DNA of 64,000 bases from Paenibacillus durus ATCC 35681 (GCF_000993825.1 NZ_CP011114.1:2666001-2730000); one strand, 5' to 3'. Shown: positions 18,268-25,973, counted from the stretch's first letter. The notes: a model not told the origin generated them from the sequence alone. Translations and numbers: made by a program.

Positions 18268-19222
18268 TGAATGAAAATTCCTGTCCGTTGAAGAAAATGC
18301 GCCCTTGAGCTTTCAACTCGATATCTCCATTAGACTTTAGTTTGATAAAGGAACCCACATCATGCCCCAAAATCAAATCTCCACTCTCAACACTAAGCTC
18401 GATTCCTTCATCTTTTAAAAGGAGTCTTCGCTCATGTGCATAATTAGAGCTTCGATAAATAATTTGGTACGAACCACTAGGTTTCAACATCTCCGCGACA
18501 CCGCTAATATTTTTGCCAGCGGCACTAACTACAACACCGTCACCTTCACCCATACTGACAAAAGGAATCGCACTATCTCCATGACCGTAGAATCCGTAAT
18601 GTCTTTTTAATCTTTGAATATCCAACTTATTAATCGTATCAGGTTCATTAAGTTTGATTTTTTCAGTCATGCCCCATTTAGTACGAGTTAAATGATAAAC
18701 TATAACCTCACCGCCCACGGCTTCATCAGCAAGAGCCTCGTAAATTGGAATAAAATACTCGGGAGTGATGTGTACAGTCTTCAGATCAAGTAGTTCACTA
18801 GCCTTTTTCATATTTTTCCCATATGTAACAAATGAGTTGTTTTTATGTCCATAGTATCGATCTGTTGGCTTAAAATTTAGATGATTATTCGTAAACTGAC
18901 AATACGCTAATCCTTTTTTATCAAATCCGTATTTGCTAAAGGCTAATTCGTCGTCATCCTCAGAGTATTGATCAAATAATTGGATCGCAAGTTGTGTGAG
19001 CTTTTCAAAACTTCTGTCGGTTTGTTTTTTAAATCGTTCCTGTAAATTTGTTACCAGTTCCAGATCGCCCGAGAAAAAGTATGCCTCATTGTCAATGATA
19101 ATAATTTTTTTGTCTGAACCTTTTACATCACGGTATACAATACCGTTAAAAGTGAAACTAATTGCCGTATCGACACATAAATAATGTTCATAAGGCTTTG
19201 AAGCGCTAATGCATAGACTCAT
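18260..19222 (-). CDS. Proteasome-like N-terminus joined to a spike-like beta C-terminus
   Basis: 320 residues from ATG 19222 (GGGAG nine bases upstream). The first ~170 residues resemble Ntn-hydrolase (HslV/proteasome-like) proteins: a CVDTAISF strand after the N-terminus, KIIIIDNEAYFFSGDL and a long helix-rich stretch. The last ~60 residues (GDLILGHDVGSFIKLKSNGDIELK) are regular beta repeats like the C-terminal needle of phage spike or baseplate proteins. The two parts together suggest a virion protein that may process itself or others. It lies between the XRE regulator and the replication genes, away from capsid genes, so a non-virion role is also possible. Confidence 0.5.
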   Translation of the reverse strand: MSLCISASKPYEHYLCVDTAISFTFNGIVYRDVKGSDKKIIIIDNEAYFFSGDLELVTNLQERFKKQTDRSFEKLTQLAIQLFDQYSEDDDELAFSKYGFDKKGLAYCQFTNNHLNFKPTDRYYGHKNNSFVTYGKNMKKASELLDLKTVHITPEYFIPIYEALADEAVGGEVIVYHLTRTKWGMTEKIKLNEPDTINKLDIQRLKRHYGFYGHGDSAIPFVSMGEGDGVVVSAAGKNISGVAEMLKPSGSYQIIYRSSNYAHERRLLLKDEGIELSVESGDLILGHDVGSFIKLKSNGDIELKAQGRIFFNGQEFSFND

Positions 19223-19252
19223 TAATTCATTCTCCCTTTAATTTGATTTGTT

Positions 19253-19432
19253 TTAATTTTCATTTATAAAATTTTTATACTTCCTAACCAATACCGCATC
19301 CCAATCGTAGCTTCCCGTCTCAAATCGGCTTATGTATGCGGGGCTTACGCCCATTCCTTTAGCTACTTCTTTTGACTTTAACCCTTTGGATATTCTAAGT
19401 AGCTTCCACTGCATGCGTTCTTCCGAATTCAT
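19253..19432 (-). CDS. XRE/Cro-type helix-turn-helix regulator, 59 aa
   Basis: Starts MNSEERMQWKLLRISK at ATG 19432, behind AAAGGAG. Residues 8-50 form a typical Cro/C1 domain: LLRISKGLKSKEVAKGMGV, SPAYISRFETG, then a short tail YDWDAVLVRKYKNFI. One domain only, so like phage Cro or a small satellite switch protein. It separates the capsid gene from the proteasome-like/replication block, where a promoter is likely. Confidence 0.8.
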   Translation of the reverse strand: MNSEERMQWKLLRISKGLKSKEVAKGMGVSPAYISRFETGSYDWDAVLVRKYKNFINEN

Positions 19433-19477
19433 TTTTGATTCTCCTTTCTGTTATTATGCCTTTATGTTTATGATAGA

Positions 19478-19498
19478 GAAGGGGAGAGTTTCCCCTTC
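19478..19498 (-). terminator. Hairpin directly after the capsid gene
   Basis: GAAGGGGA and TCCCCTTC form eight perfect pairs around a 5-base loop, 13 bases past the capsid stop. No long T-run, so it may be a 3' stabiliser or weak terminator. A near-copy follows the 22519 gene. Confidence 0.4.
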
Positions 19499-19510
19499 GA
19501 TATGTATTGG

Positions 19511-20368
19511 TTAGGCGATTTCAAAGCTTGCTGCCGCTTTACGGTTAAGCAATTTAACTCCACCTTGCCATTCAAGGTAAACTGATTGCTTAGATCCACT
19601 AACAGGTTCGACCTGTCCGTGAAACGAAATTAATTCTCCTAACTCAAGATAGTCGGGATTTACAATAAACAATTTGTTTTGGATTTTTTCCGTGAGGGCG
19701 AATCGAACAGAACCAAAAGGACTAATAAATATGTCCACATCAACCCCCGCAACCTTGTCTTTTGCGAAGAATTGGAAGTCTGTAAACTGGGCTAAACTTA
19801 ACTTCATTCTCGCTGGGAGAAAACAAATTAGATTGTCACTTGCTCCAGCATCATAAATCTTCTCAATAGTTTCTAAAAATTTGTCATTAGTAAAAGTTGT
19901 ATCTGTAAGTTTATGATCTGTATGTATTTGCTCTAAAATTCCAGCCGTTTTATATATTTTTGTTGCTGCCGTATATCCTTTAATTCCATTGATTAGACGA
20001 TTTTCAATTCCCATCTTAATTGCTTTAGTTTTACTGTCAATTTCTCGCGCTAACAAATCGGAAATACCAACAGCGTTAGCGGCTTGTGCGGTATTACTGA
20101 TAGTAGCGGTTGCTCCCACCAATTCTGTGAAGTTGCTAATCGGCTCTAACGTATCGTCTACAGATGCTGGTGCATCTGATCCTTCTGCAAGCGTCTCCGC
20201 AGCCGCTTCGTTAATGCTGGTTTCAATCCAGTTCATCGTTGGGGCTTCTGCCTTTACCGTTTTAGTGAGGAGCAGATTAGTAAACGGAGCTTTAAATGGA
20301 GTGGTATTAATTAGAAGTTCCTTTAGATCATAGTTTTGTCCTTGTACAAATTTGTCTGATGTAAACAA
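19511..20368 (-). CDS. Major capsid protein, SU10/DUF5309-type HK97 fold
   Basis: 285 residues from TTG 20368, behind AAAGGAG. The N-terminal TNLLLTKTVKAEAPTMNWIE, NEAAAETLAEGSDAP, the middle TATISNTAQAANAVG and the C-terminal half with VDIFISPFGSVRF and NPDYLELGEL follow the SU10-type major capsid family. The gene is preceded by a scaffold-like gene as in many phages. Size of about 285 residues is normal for this family, with no protease gene nearby. Presence of a capsid gene sets the element apart from ordinary PICIs, which borrow helper capsids. Confidence 0.8.
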   Translation of the reverse strand: MFTSDKFVQGQNYDLKELLINTTPFKAPFTNLLLTKTVKAEAPTMNWIETSINEAAAETLAEGSDAPASVDDTLEPISNFTELVGATATISNTAQAANAVGISDLLAREIDSKTKAIKMGIENRLINGIKGYTAATKIYKTAGILEQIHTDHKLTDTTFTNDKFLETIEKIYDAGASDNLICFLPARMKLSLAQFTDFQFFAKDKVAGVDVDIFISPFGSVRFALTEKIQNKLFIVNPDYLELGELISFHGQVEPVSGSKQSVYLEWQGGVKLLNRKAAASFEIA

Positions 20369-20390
20369 TAAAATTTCTCCTTTAATTTTT

Positions 20391-20798
20391 TTAATTCAAA
20401 CCAAAAATACTTTTAATCATGTTACGAGTATCGCCTTGTGCTTTTGCTTGGCTGTACTTATCCGTTTGTTTGTGGCCCTTGGGCTGGAAACTATTGTTTA
20501 GCTTTCGCGCGTCAAGGATCTTAGTTAACTGTGTAACTTTTGTCTTTAACTCTTCAGTATTTGATACGTTGAGTAAGTCAGAGAAATCATTGAGATTATT
20601 TGCCTTTAACTCGATGTCAATTTCCTTTTTAAACAGTTCAGCTTCACGTTGTTCGAGCGCCTTCTCAGCATCCGACTTCTCTGCTGGTTTGAATTGAAGC
20701 AATTCGTCACGTTCAGCAGTGATAGGGGCCAGCACTTCTGTTTCCCAAGTTGTTTTTAACTGGTCAATATAGGCTTGCTGTTCTTCTGTAAACTCCAT
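20391..20798 (-). CDS. Capsid scaffolding protein (DUF4355-like)
   Basis: 135 residues from ATG 20798, nine bases after AAAGGAG; ATG 20804 is too close to that site. Long amphipathic, mostly acidic helices from residue 1 to 95 (EFTEEQQAYIDQLK, SDAEKALEQREAELFKKE) followed by a polar tail with a basic patch, the usual scaffold layout. It is 22 bases upstream of the capsid gene. Confidence 0.75.
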   Translation of the reverse strand: MEFTEEQQAYIDQLKTTWETEVLAPITAERDELLQFKPAEKSDAEKALEQREAELFKKEIDIELKANNLNDFSDLLNVSNTEELKTKVTQLTKILDARKLNNSFQPKGHKQTDKYSQAKAQGDTRNMIKSIFGLN

Positions 20799-20946
20799 CT
20801 TCATTTTCTCCTTTCTGATTTAATTTCTTTAAGTTTCCCTAAAAATAGGTCGGCGCGTGAACACCGACGAGGAAGGGATAATAATGAATAAAACGATGAT
20901 AATAAACTTGGAAGTTTTACCTTCCATATAGTATGGTGATCAAATG

Positions 20947-22353
20947 TTAAAAGCCGACATGTTTTGAAAAATACTTTGCAACCTTTTTTGAAATGCTGCT
21001 CTTCAATGTTCGATTCATCTTTTCTGTGCTGATTTTCAATTTTTTACTATTTACTTTAGCAGTCGAAGAACTATATAAAAAAGCGTCCAGAATGTCTTTA
21101 TGTAGAGGATCTCGAAATTCAATCTTCTGAGAATTTTGCTCAAATTCTCGAAGAATTGTATATAGCGGGGAGTCTACTTGGTATTGATACTTACACCAAA
21201 GCGTATGATAATTTAAAATTAAAGCATGAATATGTAAGGGATTAGTATAATCGACGATATCTAATATAGTGTCAATGCAGACATCCAGCGTTTCATCATC
21301 ATTTGCTCTGTTTTTATTCGGACTGTGGTTGACAGTTCTAGGCTCATACATTAATGTATATTTGTATTGCAATTCGTTCGCTATTTTGTAGACTTCCCGC
21401 TGCTGTTTGCTTCCTCTCGGCAACGATCCAGCAATAGAACGAATCTGTTGCGTCTCATCATACAGTTCCCGCTGTTCGATGAGCATTTCTACGTAAGGTG
21501 TTTTTTCTCCGTTTATTTCTTCCCACGATGGAGCTAAAGGATAACGTTTGCTCTTTTTTTCTTCAATGTGGCAATAATCCACTCTTTGAAACCCGGTTTC
21601 AGATTTGGGTTTAATGTAATCATCAATAGACCAATCAGGACTATCTAAGTCTGATTTTCCTATGATTTCATCATAGGATGAAACTAATTTATTGTATTGT
21701 TTACAACCGTATTCCGTTTCGTCTTCTTTACCCACGGTCTTTATTAGATATGTAGCAATTTCGTGTAAGGCGTATGTATAACCGTTTTGCTTGTGACCCC
21801 ATAAATTAAGGCCTTCACTTTGAGAGGGAATTTTACCGTTCCCTTTTGCTAAAAACTGATACAGGTAATTCGTTATGTAGTCCACAAAAAATTCATCAAC
21901 AAAGTAATCATCGTATGTAGTACTGATTTTGCTATTAGCTGGTTTAAGGCTCCCGAATGCTGTATGTTTATCGAAAATGCTTTCGACAATTTGCAAACGT
22001 TCTTCCTTCGTCTTTAAGTTCCTCTGAGCCTCGTGCTGCAAAAATCCTCTAATCACCTGATGGACATAGTAGAGAGGAACAGGTTTGCTATGAGGTTCTT
22101 GCTCTTTTGCTGAACATTTGTCTGCAATCTTCTTTCCAGTGTTCCAATCAAGCTTTGGCTTGTGCGTATATCGATCAATCAGTGTCTGGAATTTTTGTTT
22201 AACATCGTCAGGAACCAAGTCAGATGAAACATTCTTCCATTGACGTTCGCGGTTTTGCTCAATAGTGAGTTTACGAGAGGGGATGAAATTAGGATCTAGC
22301 TGCTGCCACTGCTTTGACACGGTATTCCATCTGTACTTTTTTGTTTGGTTCAA
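20947..22353 (-). CDS. Unrecognised 468-aa element protein
   Basis: Starts at TTG 22353, 12 bases behind AAAGGAG. Mostly helical, no membrane segment, no catalytic motif that I recognise. Residues 90-260 contain a repeated Tyr/Asp-rich stretch (TYDDYFVDEFFVDYITNYL). The last 30 residues (SKKLKISTEKMNRTLKSSIS) look like a basic helix-turn-helix or winged tail. It is the largest early gene, between zinc-ribbon protein and scaffold, so it may control late genes or be an internal virion protein. Only its reading frame and signals are firm. Confidence 0.6.
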   Translation of the reverse strand: MNQTKKYRWNTVSKQWQQLDPNFIPSRKLTIEQNRERQWKNVSSDLVPDDVKQKFQTLIDRYTHKPKLDWNTGKKIADKCSAKEQEPHSKPVPLYYVHQVIRGFLQHEAQRNLKTKEERLQIVESIFDKHTAFGSLKPANSKISTTYDDYFVDEFFVDYITNYLYQFLAKGNGKIPSQSEGLNLWGHKQNGYTYALHEIATYLIKTVGKEDETEYGCKQYNKLVSSYDEIIGKSDLDSPDWSIDDYIKPKSETGFQRVDYCHIEEKKSKRYPLAPSWEEINGEKTPYVEMLIEQRELYDETQQIRSIAGSLPRGSKQQREVYKIANELQYKYTLMYEPRTVNHSPNKNRANDDETLDVCIDTILDIVDYTNPLHIHALILNYHTLWCKYQYQVDSPLYTILREFEQNSQKIEFRDPLHKDILDAFLYSSSTAKVNSKKLKISTEKMNRTLKSSISKKVAKYFSKHVGF

Positions 22354-22408
22354 TATAGTGATAGTCTCCTTTAGATTTCAAGTATTTTTGTTTTTTGATT
22401 TTCGTCAT
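22289..22408 (-). CDS. Possible 39-aa peptide overlapping the 468-aa gene
   Basis: ATG 22408 lies eight bases after AAGGTGG; product starts MTKIKKQKYLKSKGD, very basic. It overlaps the 5' end of the 468-aa gene by 65 bases in another frame. The good ribosome binding site supports translation, perhaps as a leader that couples to the TTG start inside it; the residue composition alone is not convincing. Confidence 0.3.
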   Translation of the reverse strand: MTKIKKQKYLKSKGDYHYIEPNKKVQMEYRVKAVAAARS

Positions 22409-22483
22409 TTTGATTACCACCTTATCTGCGCATTTTGCGCTTCTCTTTTGGGGTTTTGGTTCACCCTTGAGGTAATAATAGAA

Positions 22484-22505
22484 GAGGGGATAGTTATCTC
22501 CCCTC
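22484..22505 (-). terminator. Hairpin after the 22519 gene
   Basis: GAGGGGA (22484-22490) and TCCCCTC (22499-22505) pair perfectly, 13 bases past the stop, in the same arrangement as the hairpin after the capsid gene. Confidence 0.4.
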
Positions 22506-22518
22506 AAAAATAAGTAGA

Positions 22519-22830
22519 TTAGAAACCAGTTAAATTTATGTAATTTCCGCAGGTAGAACATGTAAATCTAAGCTCATTAAGTGATTTGTCCGTGCTCACC
22601 ATATCAATAATTTGGTCTTCAAGAATTTCAGCAATTGTGCCGTTATCTTCTGTAAGTGCCAAGTTACTAACCACCGAATCATCAAGGTAAACTGTTTGAT
22701 CAATTTCAATGTCAGCTTCAGCTCTAAACTTTCCTTGAGATTGAGTTGTAAAATATGCGTGGTTTCCAACTGTTGTTGGTTTTAGCTCCAATTGGTTTCT
22801 GCATTGCTCACAAATAATCTGTAACTTCAA
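22519..22830 (-). CDS. Small zinc-ribbon protein
   Basis: 103 residues from TTG 22830, eight bases behind AAAGGGG; the ATG six bases earlier is too close to the site. Cys pairs CEQC near the start and CSTC near the end (FTCSTCGNYI) can form one zinc ribbon bridging both termini. The middle is acidic with VYLDDSVVSNL. Likely a small regulator or adaptor of the element; no family name. Confidence 0.6.
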   Translation of the reverse strand: MKLQIICEQCRNQLELKPTTVGNHAYFTTQSQGKFRAEADIEIDQTVYLDDSVVSNLALTEDNGTIAEILEDQIIDMVSTDKSLNELRFTCSTCGNYINLTGF

Positions 22831-23230
22831 AATCATTTCCCCTTTACTTATTGTTATTCTAATTTCTTACTCTGCATATCCATTCAGCTAGAAGATACAG
22901 AAGTGATGCTAGATACCATATAACTATACTTATCAGGTATTTAGAACTTGCAAACATACATCCGTCATGATATTATTATGTACGTGGTAAAGCTAAATGG
23001 TACAGAAGTAAAGTTCCATGCCATCTAGTGAATATTCCACAAGCGATTTAACCACCTCCTTTCATATTATTTCCATAACGATAGAGTCTCAGTGAATGGG
23101 TAGACTATATCATTCTTAAATATATCACGCTGACCAGTTAAGGTCAAGCGATTTTTTGCGTTTAATATTTTTCTACTCTCTTTGTATATTCTAATTCAAA
23201 GGGAGCAGAAACGTAAAGATGACAAGTAAA
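22831..23230. other. 400-base gap with a strong ribosome binding site and micro-ORF
   Basis: A minus-strand AAAGGAGGTGG (about 23053-23063) precedes GTG codons at 23055 and 23040; the second opens a 15-codon frame (MEYSLDGMELYFCTI) ending at 22993. Nothing longer is seen. It may be a leader or signal peptide gene, or a relic. Confidence 0.35.
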
Positions 23231-23467
23231 CTATTTCGCTGCTTTAAAAAGAGTGGTTTTACAAGTGTTGAACACTCCAAATAATTCTTTTCCCTCATCG
23301 TCAATAATGTAAGCTTCGCCGTTTACAAAACCTGCTGGATTATCAGGGTAGTACATTCTTTTTACCTCGTATACCTTTCCTTCTGTTACATTCCCTTTCT
23401 CAAATCGTTTTTTGATGATTTTGACAAATTCTGCTTCTTCTTCATTTTGAACTTCAATTAAATTCAT
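23231..23467 (-). CDS. Hypothetical element protein, 78 aa
   Basis: ATG 23467 follows TGGAGGC. Starts MNLIEVQNEEEAEFVKIIKK, then a compact beta-like part ending CKTTLFKAAK. Similar short proteins with an SH3-like look occur in Bacillus phages, but I cannot name the family. Confidence 0.6.
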   Translation of the reverse strand: MNLIEVQNEEEAEFVKIIKKRFEKGNVTEGKVYEVKRMYYPDNPAGFVNGEAYIIDDEGKELFGVFNTCKTTLFKAAK

Positions 23468-23618
23468 TTTTTGCCTCCATTATTTTTGACTTTCCTTGAC
23501 CTTATTTACTTTACCACTAATAGCCAGATAAGATCAATTGCGGAGATCCGCGACACTCCTCCGTAGATGAAGGAATGTTTCGGCCCACTCCGCAAAAATG
23601 GGCCATCATCAGGCAGTT

Positions 23619-24059
23619 TTAGTGAATCACAACAACATCCCCGTTACTATTTTGAAGCGTAGCTTTGAATACCTCAGCATCTTCCACAATCCCTAACAAT
23701 TCAGACCCCTTATTCCAAAACAGGTGATACTCTACAGCCTCACTAAACGCCACCGGAGCGCCGACAGCTCGATACATGCAATCATTTAGAATCTGCTCAC
23801 CACTCCAATCCTCTTCGTAAATTTCAGTCCAGATAAACTTGCCTTGTGGAGTAACAATAACTTTATCCTTGAAATGGTGGCCGCAATCCGCAAGCATATT
23901 GATAATATCCCAAGTAGCAATTTCATAGTCGTTGCCGGAATCAATTGCTTCTTGCTTGCTTTCGAAAAGGTAATTGTTGTAAATGATGTTACCCTTTTCG
24001 CTGATTTGGTTAGTTGGTACGGCAGCATAAAACAAAGTTACTTCCGGTAATTGATTCAT
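23619..24059 (-). CDS. Hypothetical element protein, 146 aa
   Basis: Starts at ATG 24059 (MNQLPEVTLFYAAV) behind GAAGGAG; the longer frame to 24104 has no site. Mixed alpha/beta, acidic, cytoplasmic. The TWDIINMLADCGHHF part near residue 60 is the most distinctive stretch. No known family; early gene by position. Confidence 0.6.
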   Translation of the reverse strand: MNQLPEVTLFYAAVPTNQISEKGNIIYNNYLFESKQEAIDSGNDYEIATWDIINMLADCGHHFKDKVIVTPQGKFIWTEIYEEDWSGEQILNDCMYRAVGAPVAFSEAVEYHLFWNKGSELLGIVEDAEVFKATLQNSNGDVVVIH

Positions 24060-24157
24060 TTTAAAACACTCCTTCAATAAATTTGTAGTATTATCATAAC
24101 ACAAACGTATGTTCCTATAAATATAAATATTGGATTATTTTAAGTTAGATTTGTGAA

Positions 24158-24352
24158 TTAGTAATTTTGTTGATCAATCATTTTATGCATCAAATCTTTA
24201 TATAGCCGTAAGCGTTCGAAACGATTGGAACAAGGCTCTTTATCACTACGGCGAAGCAGATAATCAAAACGGGCTTTACTGTATTTGTTCAGTTGTTTCG
24301 TGAAGTAATTTAAACGGTTAATGACAGTTTTATTAGGATTGGTGTAGGTCAT
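24158..24352 (-). CDS. Small basic protein next to the integrase
   Basis: 64 residues from ATG 24352, behind GGCGGTG, 12 bases after the integrase stop. Strongly basic and helical (NRLNYFTKQLNKYSKARFDYLLRR split at residue 20 of the run). Position suits an excisionase-like or DNA-binding accessory protein, which is inference only. Confidence 0.55.
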   Translation of the reverse strand: MTYTNPNKTVINRLNYFTKQLNKYSKARFDYLLRRSDKEPCSNRFERLRLYKDLMHKMIDQQNY

Positions 24353-24364
24353 GTTATCACCGCC

Positions 24365-25285
24365 CTATATATCCAAGTTGTTGAGAGGGTTATGCCGCTC
24401 ATTTATTTCAGGCAACACATGTCCAAATGCTGATAAATATTTCCTTGTAATTTCCATATTCTGATGTCGCAAGAGACGCTGAAGTGAAACTATATCTCCA
24501 CCATCCCGAAGAAATCGGTACGCAAGGCTATGTCTGAACGTATGAGCACTTAATCGCACATCTTTAAAGTTCATTTTTGCCTGTAACCGTTTGAAAATCA
24601 ATTTGATGCCGTTAGGACTCAACTGCTTGTTATCGTCGGTACTGAATACATAAATCGGCTTTTGCCCCAATTTCCGTTCCTGAAACAATCTCCATTCGGC
24701 AAGCTCCGCTAATAGTTTGTCTACAAGAGGTACGCTTTGTTGCCTACGTAATTTACCGAAAAATATTGCCGCCTTATTTTCAAAGTCAATATGATCCCAT
24801 CTGATATTGCTGGCTTCTCCAACACGAGCGCCTGTGGACAGCAAGAAGAGGATTAAGGCATAATCTCGATAAGCATAATATGATTTGTCCTTTTGTTTCA
24901 GATTACGGTAGTAACTCAACATCTGTTTGATATGGTAATCTTGAAATACAGGGATAATGATATCTTCTTTTCCGTAGTTCACTTTTTTGGCCGGATTTTG
25001 CTTTTCGGTAATATATTCATTCGTGACCATATCATTAAACAGAGTTTTGATAACTCTCAATTTGGAGTTTTTTGTAACAACCCCATTACCTTTGGCCTCT
25101 TGGCAATGAAGCAAGTATTTTTTTACTGTTGGAGTCATTACCTCTTCAACGTTAACAATTTCCTCGGATACACAGAAAGCGTGGAACTCATCGAGAGTAC
25201 GAGTATATCTGTCCAATGTGTGCGGAGAGACATTATTCAATTTTCTTTCGTCCAAAAAACTTTTGATTGCAAATTTTAACAACAA
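24365..25285 (-). CDS. int: Tyrosine recombinase (integrase)
   Basis: 306 residues from TTG 25285, nine bases after AAAGGAG. N-terminal SAM-like domain (residues 1-100: core-binding helices), then the catalytic domain with the full set: R154 (TGARVGEASNIRW), K178, H248 and R251 (HTFRH), H274 (LLRHQNM) and nucleophile Y283 (TRKYLSAFGH). It cuts and joins the tRNA-Pro attachment core to move the element in and out. Located 137 bases from the right attachment repeat, as usual. XerC/D-like length without an arm-binding domain. Confidence 0.95.
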   Translation of the reverse strand: MLLKFAIKSFLDERKLNNVSPHTLDRYTRTLDEFHAFCVSEEIVNVEEVMTPTVKKYLLHCQEAKGNGVVTKNSKLRVIKTLFNDMVTNEYITEKQNPAKKVNYGKEDIIIPVFQDYHIKQMLSYYRNLKQKDKSYYAYRDYALILFLLSTGARVGEASNIRWDHIDFENKAAIFFGKLRRQQSVPLVDKLLAELAEWRLFQERKLGQKPIYVFSTDDNKQLSPNGIKLIFKRLQAKMNFKDVRLSAHTFRHSLAYRFLRDGGDIVSLQRLLRHQNMEITRKYLSAFGHVLPEINERHNPLNNLDI

Positions 25286-25336
25286 AAAAGACCACTCCTT
25301 TCAGGATGCGAAATCCATCAAGTGTAGTCTTTTTTG
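25283..25336 (-). promoter_or_regulatory. Long hairpin over the integrase start
   Basis: CAAAAAAGAC (25283-25292) and GTCTTTTTTG (25327-25336) pair perfectly, extended by CACT/AGTG after a 2-base bulge, with an inner GGAT/ATCC hairpin. The TTG start codon lies in the outer stem and the AAAGGAG site (25295-25301) begins inside it. On the minus strand the right-hand stem ends in a T-run, so it can also work as a terminator or attenuator for int. Confidence 0.6.
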
Positions 25337-25421
25337 TAAAAACTGTTTCTGTCACTGACCACTACTTTGTCTTATAAACAAGGTAGGACTTAAAACGTTG
25401 ACGTTACGCGGGTTTTCCGTA

Positions 25422-25470
25422 AAAATCGGAGTAGCGGGATTCGAACCCACGGCCTCACCCACCCCAAGGG
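25422..25470. repeat. Right attachment site, inside the intact tRNA-Pro
   Basis: Perfect 49-bp match to 9106-9154; it starts just past the tRNA 3' end and extends to the anticodon arm. Confidence 0.95.
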
Positions 25471-25499
25471 TGCGCGCTACCAGGCTGCGCTATACCCCG
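25426..25499 (-). tRNA. tRNA-Pro (GGG)
   Basis: Cloverleaf on the minus strand: acceptor CGGGGTA with TACTCCG, D arm GCGC/GCGC around AGCCTGGTA, anticodon stem CACCC/GGGTG with loop TTGGGGT giving anticodon GGG, T arm GTGGG/CCCGC with TTCGAAT, discriminator A at 25426. CCA is not encoded; a T-run follows. The 3' half is supplied by the inserted element but leaves the sequence intact. Confidence 0.95.
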
Positions 25500-25586
25500 A
25501 TATATGTAAGCCGCTAGTGTGCTTACCCTGCTAATATTACGGGTGCCCCTTACGCATTTATATGCGAAATGTCAGCGACGAATACT

Positions 25587-25616
25587 ATTATACGACTTTT
25601 CCACCCACTCTTGCAA
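25587..25616 (-). promoter_or_regulatory. Promoter of tRNA-Pro
   Basis: Minus-strand TTGCAA (25611-25616), 18-base spacer and TATAAT (25587-25592), about 88 bases before the mature tRNA 5' end. Confidence 0.65.
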
Positions 25617-25689
25617 GTTAATTATCCAGTCCACCTATTAAAAAATATCTTAAAAACACCTTGAATTTTATAGATATTTTTTATGCGCT

Positions 25690-25862
25690 GTGCTATACTG
25701 TCCCTACAAGGAAAGGAGGTGCGTTCACATTAGTAATGACATGTTGAACGTATCCCTTACCCGGACCATTGGCTAATGAATCGGCTTTTGGTGGCGCGGG
25801 ATACGGATCATGAAAGTTAAGCGCCTCGGGTAGAGAGACCGTCTTCGGACGGTCTTTTTTCA
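25690..25862 (+). ncRNA. Structured leader-like RNA with a terminator and two tiny reading frames
   Basis: TATACT (25694-25699) could be a -10. A consensus AAAGGAGGT follows, with tiny frames: a 15-codon frame that would begin at ATT 25729, ending TAA at 25774, and an overlapping (TAATG) 14-codon frame 25776-25820 (MNRLLVARDTDHES). The RNA can fold TACCCG (25758-25763) with CGGGTA (25827-25832) around GGCGC (25793)/GCGCC (25821), then GACCGTC-TTCG-GACGGTC plus six T ends it at 25860. This is the layout of a translation-sensitive attenuator or riboswitch, but no gene follows in the same direction. It may be an orphaned leader or a small RNA. Confidence 0.5.
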
Positions 25863-25925
25863 TTGCTCACCATTTTGCAAAATGCTCTGTATTTCTGCCC
25901 ATTTATCTATTTGGCTAATAACGCA

Positions 25926-25973
25926 GAGAACCACTCAATCCGTGAGCCGAAGCTTACAGATCAAGTGGTTCTC
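25926..25973. repeat. 10-bp perfect inverted repeat with an inner stem
   Basis: GAGAACCACT (25926-25935) and AGTGGTTCTC (25964-25973) with GTGAGC/GCTTAC inside. In the gap between the leader-like RNA and the 38-aa gene; no T-run on either side. Confidence 0.6.

Larger units (their letters stand above)
9106..25470. mobile_element. 16.4-kb integrated satellite-like element or decayed prophage in tRNA-Pro
   Basis: Bounded by a perfect 49-bp repeat that matches the 3' half of the tRNA-Pro gene at its right end. All recognised genes are on the minus strand: integrase next to the right end, small early proteins, an unknown 468-aa protein, scaffold, major capsid, XRE regulator, proteasome-like/spike protein, primase-helicase, origin, TerS, broken TerL, portal, stalk protein, small protein and Ig-like protein. 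The DNA is visibly AT-richer than the flanks. No tape measure, tube, sheath, holin or endolysin is seen. A capsid-encoding satellite (capsid-forming PICI-like) would have exactly this content; a prophage that lost its tail module is the alternative. The TerL stop codon suggests packaging is at present defective. Confidence 0.85.
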
